In this document: positions 9,378 to 16,791 of the stretch, piece by piece
How positions within the stretch are numbered: position 1 is the first letter of the stretch
Layout: each line of letters begins with the position of its first letter
Assembly: GCF_000224065.1 (NCBI RefSeq)
Contig: NZ_AFWT01000005.1
Span: 62,001 to 126,000, forward strand
DNA from: Thiorhodococcus drewsii AZ1
GTDB taxonomy: Bacteria; Pseudomonadota; Gammaproteobacteria; Chromatiales; Chromatiaceae
Length of the DNA stretch: 64,000 bases
Direction: 5' to 3'
The notes under the pieces: generated by a model
Database searches by the model: none
What the model was told of the DNA's origin: nothing
The model's input: only the letters and a program-made list of their open reading frames with translations
Translations under genes and position numbers: made by a program

Positions 9378-10235
9378 CTACAATCCGGTCGCAACGGGAC
9401 GCTCGGGCGAGCGGATCCATTCGCTCCAGGACCCGACATAAAGCCGCGACCCGGCGAGCCCGGCAACCTCCATGGCCAACAGATTGTGACAGGCCGTGAC
9501 CCCCGACCCACAGCTATGAACGACGCGATTCGGCGGCACATCGCCGATCGCCGAGAGGAAACGCTGGCGTAGCTCCTCGGGCGGCAGGAAGCGTCCATCC
9601 GAACCCAGGTTGCCGGTGAGCGGCAGGTTGATCGCATCGGGGATATGGCCGCCGACCGAGTCCGTGGTCTCGACCTCACCGCTGAAACGCTCGGGTGCCC
9701 GCGCGTCGATAATCCGTACCGTCTCCGCCGCCAGGGCTGCAACCAAGGCGTCGCTGGTGATCCAGGCGTTATCTTCGGGTGCCGCCGAAAAGACGCCAGC
9801 ATCGGCAGTGGGTGTCTCTGTGCTCAGATCGCCACCCGCCTCGGTCCAGGCGGTCAGTCCGCCGTCGAGCATGGCCACCTGCGAATGACCCAGCCAGCCC
9901 AACAGCCACCACAGACGCCCAGCAAAGGTGCCGCCCAGATCGTCGTAGACCACAACGCGCGTGTCACTGGTCACGCCGCACTGGCCGAGCCAATCGGCCA
10001 GGCGTGCCGGATCCGGCAGCGGATGCCGTCCGGTCTCGGGACCGATCGGCGAGGAAAGATGGGTGTCGAGATTGGCGTAATAGGCACCGGGAATGTGCCC
10101 TTCCCGATAGACCCGTGAACCAAGCTCCGGCTCGGCCAAGGAAAAGCGACAGTCGAATACGCGAAGATTGGGATCCTGGATCTGGTCGATCAGGGTCCGG
10201 GCGTCGATCAAAGGGTAAAAAGGGGTCGGATTCAT
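9378..10235 (-). CDS. sseA: 3-mercaptopyruvate/thiosulfate sulfurtransferase (two rhodanese domains)
   Basis: The 285-residue protein has two rhodanese domains: an N-terminal one with VFDCRFSLAEPELG and GHIPGAYYANLD, and a C-terminal one with the active loop HSCGSGVTACHNLLAM. The CGSGVTA loop is that of mercaptopyruvate sulfurtransferases (SseA), whereas typical thiosulfate rhodaneses have CRxGxT loops, so mercaptopyruvate is the more likely donor. It moves sulfane sulfur to thiols or cyanide in the cytoplasm. I start at the ATG at 10235 because the protein then begins just ahead of the first rhodanese strand; a 16-residue extension is possible. It lies behind the mod genes on the same strand, with an 81-base gap, so co-transcription is possible. 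Confidence 0.9.
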   Translation of the reverse strand: MNPTPFYPLIDARTLIDQIQDPNLRVFDCRFSLAEPELGSRVYREGHIPGAYYANLDTHLSSPIGPETGRHPLPDPARLADWLGQCGVTSDTRVVVYDDLGGTFAGRLWWLLGWLGHSQVAMLDGGLTAWTEAGGDLSTETPTADAGVFSAAPEDNAWITSDALVAALAAETVRIIDARAPERFSGEVETTDSVGGHIPDAINLPLTGNLGSDGRFLPPEELRQRFLSAIGDVPPNRVVHSCGSGVTACHNLLAMEVAGLAGSRLYVGSWSEWIRSPERPVATGL

Positions 10236-10316
10236 ATGAAATCTGGTCACTCGATGTCGGTCAGACCCATAACGGGCGTTCAAATCGAGCTATTAGATCG
10301 AAACCATTCCCCATGA

Positions 10317-10730
10317 TCAACGCGGCATCCTCTCCTCGACCCGAAGGTCGTTTTCGGATTCGCCCTCGGCGCCGAGCGATTCGATGCGGCGATTCACCAG
10401 CCAGCATCCGTCGGTCAGTCGCCAGGCGAAGACCGACTCGGCATAGACAAGCGTCTCGTAGAAGTCCTCGTCGTCGTCCGAGCGCACGTCGATCAATCGA
10501 TAATCGTGGGCGCTATAACAGATCGCGCCGTCCTGGTCGTAGCCGAAGACGCGACGTGCGGGGATCTCGAATTCCCGAAAGACGCGAAAGGACAGAGGCA
10601 CGACGACCCGGTCGCGCCATTCCCGGGGTAACGCGTTCTGCCAGCTTGGGGCGCAATTGTCCGACTTGTCCCGGCGGTGACGACGGGGATGCTTGCCATA
10701 GGCGCACTCGGATGTGAAGACGTCGTTCAT
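10317..10730 (-). CDS. Protein of unknown function at the end of the mod operon
   Basis: A 137-residue soluble protein rich in charged and aromatic residues (for example FGYDQDGAICYSAHDYRLIDVRSDDDEDFYETLVYAESVFAWRLTDG), with no signal peptide or membrane segment. A GAGG ribosome site is present and the start is 15 bases after the modC stop, so it belongs to the mod transcript. The N-terminal 35 residues contain two Cys and several His/Arg (ECAYGKHPRRHRRDKSDNC), which could bind metal, but that is speculation. I do not recognise the family. Confidence 0.75.
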   Translation of the reverse strand: MNDVFTSECAYGKHPRRHRRDKSDNCAPSWQNALPREWRDRVVVPLSFRVFREFEIPARRVFGYDQDGAICYSAHDYRLIDVRSDDDEDFYETLVYAESVFAWRLTDGCWLVNRRIESLGAEGESENDLRVEERMPR

Positions 10731-10745
10731 GGCGATGACCTCGGT

Positions 10746-11810
10746 TCAGGTGAATGCGGACGCAGGAATTGCCGCGCCAAGGGCCGGGGCGGGCAGCGGC
10801 ACAATGCAGTCGTCTGGAACCCGCAGACGCGTCTGGACCCCCAGCGCAGGGGGATGTTGATCCGACGGAAGATGGATACGCAGCGCCGTGCGGTCGGGCA
10901 GACGACAGAGCAGGACCCGATACCCCCCCATGTCGGTGACGCGAGCGATCTCCACGGACAGGCCGGTACCATCGGTCAGACTGGGTCCATGGGGTCGGAT
11001 GGCAATGTGCTCGGGGAACCCGGACGAGCACGATCCGTTCAATCGCAGCCGCCCCCAATCGCCTCGCGCCCAACCGCCCTCGCAGCCAGACACAGGGAGC
11101 CTGTTGTCCCAACCCAAAACCTGGGCCACCTCGACATCGAGAGGATGAGAGAAGACCTCGGAGGTCGGACCGAACTGGCGCAATTCGCCCGCGATCAACA
11201 CCCCGACCCGATCGGCGAGATGGCGAACGTCGTCGAGATCGTGCGTCACCAGGACGGTCGGTAACGCGCGCTCGGCGACCACCTCCTGGAACAGCAGGCG
11301 CAGCGACTGACGCAGCCCCAGATCGACGGCCGAGAAGGGCTCGTCGAGCAGCAGCACCTCCGGACGCGAGGCCAGCGCGCGCGCCAGGGCGACCCGCTGT
11401 TTCTGACCGCCCGAGAGCGCATGAGGCCGGCGCTCGGCGAAGGTTTGCAACTGCAATCGATCGAGCCAGACACGCACCTCCCCTTCCCCATCGCCGTGCG
11501 GCTGTCCATAGGCGACGTTGCGCGCCACGCTCAGATGCGGGAAGAGCGCATAGTCCTGGAACATGAGACCCGCGCGGCGGTGCCTCGGGGGAAGATCGAT
11601 CCGCTGTCCCTGATCGAACCAGACCCGTTCGCCGTGTCGAATGCAGCCGGACATCGGCCGCTCCAGTCCGGCGAGCAGGCGCAGCAGAGTCGTCTTGCCG
11701 CAGCCCGAAGGACCGACCAGGGCCGTGATCCCGGTCTCCGGAACACGGATCCGGGCGGCGAGCCGGAAGGCGGCGCGTCTGAACTCGAGATCGGCGTCCA
11801 GACAGGGCAT
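10746..11810 (-). CDS. modC: Molybdate ABC transporter, ATP-binding protein
   Basis: A 354-residue ABC ATPase: Walker A GPSGCGKTT, Q-loop MFQDYALFPHLS, signature LSGGQKQRVALARAL, Walker B VLLLDEPFSAVD and switch histidine in VTHDLDD. The C-terminal 120 residues form the regulatory extension where ModC proteins usually carry a Mop/TOBE domain; here that region (from about residue 240) lacks a clear SARN motif, so molybdate feedback at this site is uncertain. The start at 11810 overlaps the modB stop by one base (TGATG), indicating translational coupling. It would energise import through ModB at the inner membrane. Confidence 0.93.
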   Translation of the reverse strand: MPCLDADLEFRRAAFRLAARIRVPETGITALVGPSGCGKTTLLRLLAGLERPMSGCIRHGERVWFDQGQRIDLPPRHRRAGLMFQDYALFPHLSVARNVAYGQPHGDGEGEVRVWLDRLQLQTFAERRPHALSGGQKQRVALARALASRPEVLLLDEPFSAVDLGLRQSLRLLFQEVVAERALPTVLVTHDLDDVRHLADRVGVLIAGELRQFGPTSEVFSHPLDVEVAQVLGWDNRLPVSGCEGGWARGDWGRLRLNGSCSSGFPEHIAIRPHGPSLTDGTGLSVEIARVTDMGGYRVLLCRLPDRTALRIHLPSDQHPPALGVQTRLRVPDDCIVPLPAPALGAAIPASAFT

Positions 11811-12475
11811 CACAGCCTCCCCAACCGCCGCAGCAGCAGAAAGAGCCCCAGCGACAGCGCCCCGAGCAAAATCGACAGCCGGGTGGCGCACGCGAAATTG
11901 CCGTCGAGAACCTGGTTGTAGATGGCCAGCGACAGGGTCTCGGTCGAACCCAGAATGTTGCCTCCAAGCATCAGGGTCATTCCCACCTCGCCGAAAGAGC
12001 GCCCGACCCCCAGGGTCAGACCGGCGGCGATGTGCCGCCGGACGACCGGAATCACCACCAGAAAGAGCGTCTCCAGCCGGCCCTTGCCGAGCGTGTAGGA
12101 GACCTCGATCAGCTCGCGCGCGCTGCCCTCGATCGCCGACTGGATAGGCTTGACGACCAGCGGCAGCCCGGCGATGAAAGCAGCCATCACCAGTGCCGGA
12201 AAGGAGAACACCAGATCCCAGTCCAGGTACTGGTGCAATGGGTCGCCGATAACCCCGTGACGCCCGAACAGCATCAGCAGAAAGAAGCCGATGGCGATGG
12301 GCGGAAACACCAGCGGCAGCGAAACCAGGGCATCCAGCAGATTACGGAACGGAATCGGCTGACTGAGCGCATAGCCGAGCGCAATGCCCGCCACCAGGAA
12401 GAGCACCAGCACCACGCCGGCGACCTCCAGACTCAGCAGCAGCGCGGCGGGCGAGCAGTCGAGCCAGGGCGTCAT
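11810..12475 (-). CDS. modB: Molybdate ABC transporter, permease
   Basis: A 221-residue membrane protein with about five to six hydrophobic helices and the ABC coupling motif segment EVSYTLGKGRLETLFLVVIPVVRRHIAAG (EAA loop). The blocks SLPLVFPPIAIGFFLLMLFG and GRSFGEVGMTLMLGGNI are characteristic of ModB. Length is close to the 229 residues of the E. coli protein when the ATG at 12475 is used; upstream in-frame sequence is part of a repeat and is rejected as coding. It transfers molybdate or tungstate across the inner membrane, powered by ModC. Confidence 0.93.
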   Translation of the reverse strand: MTPWLDCSPAALLLSLEVAGVVLVLFLVAGIALGYALSQPIPFRNLLDALVSLPLVFPPIAIGFFLLMLFGRHGVIGDPLHQYLDWDLVFSFPALVMAAFIAGLPLVVKPIQSAIEGSARELIEVSYTLGKGRLETLFLVVIPVVRRHIAAGLTLGVGRSFGEVGMTLMLGGNILGSTETLSLAIYNQVLDGNFACATRLSILLGALSLGLFLLLRRLGRL

Positions 12476-12496
12476 GACGGGATGCTCGGGAAATCG

Positions 12497-12528
12497 AACC
12501 GCAAAGGCGCAAAGAGCACAAAGGGTTT
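12497..12528 (-). repeat. Interspersed repeat copy A (AACCGCAAAGGCGC... type)
   Basis: About 32 bases, AACCGCAAAGGCGCAAAG followed by AGCACAAAGGGTTT. It is the inverted partner of the copy starting at 12598 and resembles a third copy at 16748. When translated these elements give the familiar NRKGAK-like peptide seen in many bacterial genomes, so it is an extragenic dispersed repeat rather than coding sequence. Confidence 0.75.
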
Positions 12529-12597
12529 GACTGAATAACACGGCAGTCCACCAATCGGCCTGCCAGCCACCAACATGTCCTGGTCGAGAGTCATTCG

Positions 12598-12629
12598 AAA
12601 CCCTTTGCGTCCTTCGCGCCTTTGCGGTT
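12598..12629 (+). repeat. Interspersed repeat copy B, inverted relative to copy A
   Basis: AAACCCTTTGCGTCCTTCGC followed by GCCTTTGCGGTT, then an AT-rich tail. Copies A and B face each other across 69 bases inside the modA-modB gap and could form a long mRNA hairpin. Confidence 0.75.
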
Positions 12630-12645
12630 CAAATTTTATTTTTTG

Positions 12646-13353
12646 TCAAAGCCCGTACTTGGTCAGGATGCCCTTAGCCTGGTCCGAGCCGAGGAAGGCC
12701 GCGAACGCCTTAGCCGATTCAGACACGGGCCGGTCCTTGGGGAAGGCCAGCACAATCCGGGGCGGATCGTAGAGATCGACCGGAACCGCCTCGAACCCGG
12801 CGATCCTGTCTTTGATCCCGATCGCATCCGTCATGTTGATGAAACCGGCGTCGATCGTCCCCGCGATCAAGTAGGCCGAGACCTGAGGCACGGTCGCCAG
12901 AATCATGAGCTTGTCCTTCACCTCCGGCATCAGTTCGCTGCGTTCCAGGAACTGGATGGCGGCCTTGCCGTAGACAGCCTTCTTGGGATCCGGCAACGCG
13001 ATGCGTTCGACGGCCGGGTCGGTCAGCTGACGATAATCGCTCAGCGCCTTGTTGCTGTAGGCCAGCACGAGACGCCCGGCGCCCAGTGGGACATAGCGCT
13101 CGAACAGCCCGGTTTTTTCCAGGAATCCCCGCTCGCCGACCACCAGATCGATCCGACCGCTATCGCGGGTCTGAGCCATCACCTGCTGCATGTTGCCGAA
13201 GGCTGCCTCGACCTTGGTCCCGGTCGAGCGGTCGAAGGCGGCGTAGATCTCGACCAGCGGCTTTTTGTATCCCGCCCCGGCGGCGATCAGCAGCGGATCC
13301 GCCGAAACCGACAGCGATAGGAACAAAAGGGCGATGAAGGTAGTGAGTCGCAT
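12646..13353 (-). CDS. modA: ModA-like periplasmic oxyanion-binding protein
   Basis: A 235-residue exported protein (signal peptide MRLTTFIALLFLSLSVSA) of the extracellular solute-binding type 11 fold. The order of blocks matches ModA: LLIAAGAGYKKPLVEIYAAF, TGTKVEAAFGNMQQVM, RIDLVVGERGFLE, and YLIAGTIDAGFINMTD. Compared with classical ModA the first anion loop lacks its usual serine (AAGAGYKKP rather than AASS/AASLK), so this is a divergent member whose ligand, molybdate, tungstate or another oxyanion, must be tested. It sits 15 bases after a TonB-dependent receptor and 170 bases before modB, on the same strand as both. Confidence 0.8.
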   Translation of the reverse strand: MRLTTFIALLFLSLSVSADPLLIAAGAGYKKPLVEIYAAFDRSTGTKVEAAFGNMQQVMAQTRDSGRIDLVVGERGFLEKTGLFERYVPLGAGRLVLAYSNKALSDYRQLTDPAVERIALPDPKKAVYGKAAIQFLERSELMPEVKDKLMILATVPQVSAYLIAGTIDAGFINMTDAIGIKDRIAGFEAVPVDLYDPPRIVLAFPKDRPVSESAKAFAAFLGSDQAKGILTKYGL

Positions 13354-13368
13354 GATGAATCCTCGTGG

Positions 13369-15609
13369 TTAGAAGTTGGCGGACAACGACAAAGCCAAGG
13401 TGCGTGGTGCACCCGGATAGTAGTCGATGCTCTCGGGTCGGGCGTCGTCCTGACCCACGTCGATGGTCGAGATGTAATCGGCGTCGAAGAGATTGACCAC
13501 CGACATCCCGATCTCCAGCGATTGCATGCCGGCGACCTTGCCGAGCCGATAGACCGCGTTGAGATCGACCGTGGCATAGTCGTCGACCGATTCCTGGTTG
13601 AGCGCATCGCCGTAGCGGCGTCCGACATAGCGGGCGATGGGGGTCAGATTCCAGTTCCCGTAGCGAAACTCGGCGCCCAGCTTGGCGAGCCATTCGGGTG
13701 CGTCCGGCACCTGGTTGCCCGAGGTCTCCAGCACCGCCGCGCTGCCGGCGCGAATGTCGTCGTCGAGACGGTTGCGGTTCCAGGACAGACTGCCGATCAG
13801 CGTCCAGTGACGGTCGAGGCCCCAGCTCGCCTCCAGCTCGGCGCCATAGGCCTTCGCGTCCACGCCGCTCTGCAGATAGGAGACGCCGACTGCGGGATCG
13901 TAGGCGGTGACCTGCTTGTCGCTGAGGTCGCTGTAGTAGAGCGTCGGGGTCAGGACCAGGCTGCCGTGACGCCATTCGAGACCCAGCTCGATGGTGTCGG
14001 ACGTCTCCAGGGCCAGATCGTCCCACAGCTGCTGCAGCGGAATGCCCGCCTTCTGGAATGCCTTGCGGTTCTTCATGTAGACGCTGTAGAGCGGACCCAT
14101 CCAGGGATTGCCGACGCTGCGTCCATAGGCGCCCTTGAGGTCCAGCGCCGGGGTCAGCTCGAAACGGGAGCTGAGGGTGGGCAGCCATTCGTCCAGGGTC
14201 ACCGCATCGGTGCTGAGTGCGGCCACGACCGCCGGGTTCATGGACAGCGCACTGTCGTGACTCATGTTCGGCAGACCCGAGCCGTCGTAGCTGGTGATGC
14301 CCGGGATGCGGAAACTCAGATAGCGCAGCCCGATGCCATAGCGCCAGCGTCCACGCTCGCCGGACAGCTGGAGATAGGGGCTCTCGTAGGCACGATCGCC
14401 CATGTCGGCGAGGATGCCCCACTTGGAGAAGACCAGCCCCCCTTGCTTGTCGATCGCATAGACCTTCTGGCTCATGGGTGGAGGCATGGAGGAAAGACGC
14501 TGGGTCCAGTAGCCCAGGGTCAGCGTCTGGTCGGCGAGCTCGGCGACCAGCTCGGCGGTGGCGCCGTACTGCTCCTGGTCGATGTCGATCACCATGACCT
14601 TGTCGGTCTTGCCGACCCGGCGCTCGCCCTCGTTCGACAGCCAGTAGGGACTGAATCGGATCTGGATGTCGTCGGTCAGCGCCCAGCTGAAGCGCGCGAG
14701 CAGGTTGGTCTCATCGAAATGCTGGCTGTTGTAGGCGTAATAGTCGGCATCGGTCGTCGCCACCCCGGTCAGATCGGCGTTGTAGTCCAGATCCGCGTAG
14801 CGATCCAGGTCCCGGCTCTGGGCGTAGGTCAGGGGACGGTATTCATCGCGATGGAAGCGGTTGTGGGCGGCATAGATCTCCAGGGATCCGCGCTCGCCGA
14901 AGGTCTGAGCGAAACCGGCGTTGAAGGTGTCGCGGGACTGGCCGCCCTCCCCGCGCCATTTGTCGCTCTCGGAGGTGGAGCCCGAGACGAAGAGGCTGGA
15001 GCCGCCGTTGAAGGTGCCCGTGTCGATGCGGCCGAAGAGCTTGTGGAAGCCGTCGCCGCCGACCGAGGTGCGCAGACGTGCGCCCGCCTCCTCGGTCGGC
15101 CCCTTGATCGCCAGATCCAGACTGCCCGCCAGGTTGCCCATGCCGAGCCCCACGTCCGCCGGCTGGGCGCCGCGCCAGAGGGTGACGGACTCCAGGTTCT
15201 CCATGTCGAACAGATTGCCCACGCCGCCGCGCCCGGCGCTGACCGAGGATGGGGTGCCGTTCACCGTGACGGCCAGGTTGCTGTAGGTCGAGGCGGCGAT
15301 ACCCCGCACGCGCATGGCGTTCTGGTCGACGCTCAGACCATAGGCGTCCACTCCGGTAAGGTTGACCGAGGGCATGAGATCGAGCGCTCGGTAGGGATTG
15401 GCCTGGGCCGGACCGCCGAAGACGGCCAGGCCATCGGCGTCGACGCGCGAGGCCGAGTAGTCCTGTCCCTCCAGCGGCGCCACCGAGGGGATCGGCGAGG
15501 CCGTGACCTCGATCGGGGTCAGCTCGGTGTCCGGAGCGGCGGACGCCGCCTGGGAGAGCGCCAGCAGCGACCACAGCAGCATGAGCGATGGGGTATCGTG
15601 CCGAATCAT
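13369..15609 (-). CDS. TonB-dependent outer-membrane receptor 1 of the molybdenum island
   Basis: A 746-residue outer-membrane protein with a signal peptide ending in AASA, a TonB-box-like PIEVTASP, a plug domain (VNLTGVDAYGLSVDQNAMRVRGIA, FDMENLESVTLWRGAQPAD) and a long beta-barrel ending in an aromatic residue (LALSLSANF). It is homologous along its length to receptor 2 (for example LTLGYWTQRL here against LKVGYWLNTM there, and YYPGAP close to both C-termini). It lies between the MolA-like binding protein (15 bases upstream) and the ModA-like protein (15 bases downstream), which ties it to oxyanion uptake rather than to iron. The ligand could be molybdate bound by a carrier or a polymeric form; that is inference. 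Confidence 0.9.
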   Translation of the reverse strand: MIRHDTPSLMLLWSLLALSQAASAAPDTELTPIEVTASPIPSVAPLEGQDYSASRVDADGLAVFGGPAQANPYRALDLMPSVNLTGVDAYGLSVDQNAMRVRGIAASTYSNLAVTVNGTPSSVSAGRGGVGNLFDMENLESVTLWRGAQPADVGLGMGNLAGSLDLAIKGPTEEAGARLRTSVGGDGFHKLFGRIDTGTFNGGSSLFVSGSTSESDKWRGEGGQSRDTFNAGFAQTFGERGSLEIYAAHNRFHRDEYRPLTYAQSRDLDRYADLDYNADLTGVATTDADYYAYNSQHFDETNLLARFSWALTDDIQIRFSPYWLSNEGERRVGKTDKVMVIDIDQEQYGATAELVAELADQTLTLGYWTQRLSSMPPPMSQKVYAIDKQGGLVFSKWGILADMGDRAYESPYLQLSGERGRWRYGIGLRYLSFRIPGITSYDGSGLPNMSHDSALSMNPAVVAALSTDAVTLDEWLPTLSSRFELTPALDLKGAYGRSVGNPWMGPLYSVYMKNRKAFQKAGIPLQQLWDDLALETSDTIELGLEWRHGSLVLTPTLYYSDLSDKQVTAYDPAVGVSYLQSGVDAKAYGAELEASWGLDRHWTLIGSLSWNRNRLDDDIRAGSAAVLETSGNQVPDAPEWLAKLGAEFRYGNWNLTPIARYVGRRYGDALNQESVDDYATVDLNAVYRLGKVAGMQSLEIGMSVVNLFDADYISTIDVGQDDARPESIDYYPGAPRTLALSLSANF

Positions 15610-15624
15610 GTCATGACGTCCCCG

Positions 15625-16674
15625 TCAGCCCTTGCCCAGGATCGCCTGGACGTCCACGACCTCGGGCTCCACACCGAGATAGAGGGCATAGAACGCCTTG
15701 ATCTCCTTCTCCGCATCCCAGTCGAAACGCTCTGGATACAGGACGTTGGCGAACCATTCCATCGCCACCGCGCGCATGAAGGACGGCGGACGCCCCATCC
15801 AGTTGAAGGGCTTGGAAGGCACCAGATAGACCTGGCCCTCGCGCACCGCGCGCAGACCGCTCCAGGCCGGATCCGACTCGATGTGCGCGAACGCCTTGGG
15901 ACGGTCGACCAGGATAACGTCCGGATCCAGCTTCTCGACCTGTTCCAGCGACACCGGGTCGCGGCCGCACATGGCCTTGGTCTCGCAGCGCATCACGTTG
16001 TAGCCGCCAGCAAGCTCGATGACCTCGGCATGGAAGGAGTCGTAGCACTCGGTGAGCAGCCCGTCGTTGCCCTCGGCGAAATAGACCCGCTTGCGCTCGA
16101 CCTCGGGGATGGGAGCGACGGCCTCGCCCACGCGCCGCATGCGGGCGCGGATATCCTCCGCCAGTAGCGCCGCCCGCTCCTCCTCGCCGATCGCCTTGCC
16201 GACCAGCTCGAACGCGGCCGGATAGTCGGCGAGATGTTCGAGATGGACGAAGAGCCCGGGCGTATTCAGGTTCTCGAAGGTCTGCTCGACCTGCTCGGCG
16301 TCGATGAAGGGGATGTCCCAGGCGATGCTGAGCTGGGGATCGGTCTTGGCCAGGAGCTCGGGATTGGGCGGCTGGCCCTCTCCGGTATAGCGCCCGACGA
16401 TCGGCAGATCCTTGACCAGTGGGGACACGTAGGGCGCGTCCTCCGGTTGGAAGGGAAAATTGAGCGTGACCAGCTTGCCGGGATCGATGGCATAGACCAG
16501 GGGCACCACGGGCGGGGCGGCGGCGAAGACGCGCTCGACCGCGTCGGGCACCTGGACCTTGCGGCCGGTCATGTCGGTCAGCTCGGCCGCCTGAACGGCG
16601 AACATGGGCAGGGCCAGGGCCGCCGCGATCAGGCTCGGCCGAAACGGAAAGGAGTTATCTTTAGTGTCAGACAT
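15625..16674 (-). CDS. Class III periplasmic binding protein (MolA/BtuF/FecB fold)
   Basis: A 349-residue exported protein (signal peptide SLIAAALALPMFAVQA). ELTDMTGRKVQVPDAVERV followed by PLVYAIDPGKLVTLN is the classic opening of the FecB/BtuF-like family, and LDPDVILVDRP plus GQVYLVP complete the two-lobe pattern. The class includes binding proteins for cobalamin, haem and siderophores and also MolA of Haemophilus influenzae, which binds molybdate and tungstate. Position between two TonB-dependent receptors in a mod operon makes a MolA-like role the best guess. There is no FecCD/BtuC-type permease in the window. I start at the ATG at 16674; an upstream GTG or ATG would add up to 14 residues. 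Confidence 0.85.
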   Translation of the reverse strand: MSDTKDNSFPFRPSLIAAALALPMFAVQAAELTDMTGRKVQVPDAVERVFAAAPPVVPLVYAIDPGKLVTLNFPFQPEDAPYVSPLVKDLPIVGRYTGEGQPPNPELLAKTDPQLSIAWDIPFIDAEQVEQTFENLNTPGLFVHLEHLADYPAAFELVGKAIGEEERAALLAEDIRARMRRVGEAVAPIPEVERKRVYFAEGNDGLLTECYDSFHAEVIELAGGYNVMRCETKAMCGRDPVSLEQVEKLDPDVILVDRPKAFAHIESDPAWSGLRAVREGQVYLVPSKPFNWMGRPPSFMRAVAMEWFANVLYPERFDWDAEKEIKAFYALYLGVEPEVVDVQAILGKG

Positions 16675-16747
16675 AGTGAACGATTCCACGAAACGATAAA
16701 ACGATCGCATTGGCACTGGACGCCTACCCCCGATGCAGGATCGGAAT

Positions 16748-16775
16748 CCTTTGCGCCCTTCGCGCCTTTGCGGTT
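16748..16775 (+). repeat. Interspersed repeat copy C
   Basis: CCTTTGCGCCCTTCGCGCCT followed by TTGCGGTT, in the same orientation as copy B and also followed by an AT-rich tail. It occupies the gap between receptor 2 and the MolA-like gene. Confidence 0.7.
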
Positions 16776-16791
16776 GAAAAAATTTTCGAAC

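Noticed and set aside
13522-16167. 881-codon plus-strand open frame
   Set aside because: It is the mirror frame of receptor 1 and the MolA-like gene; GC-rich codon use keeps it open, but its protein shows no family pattern.
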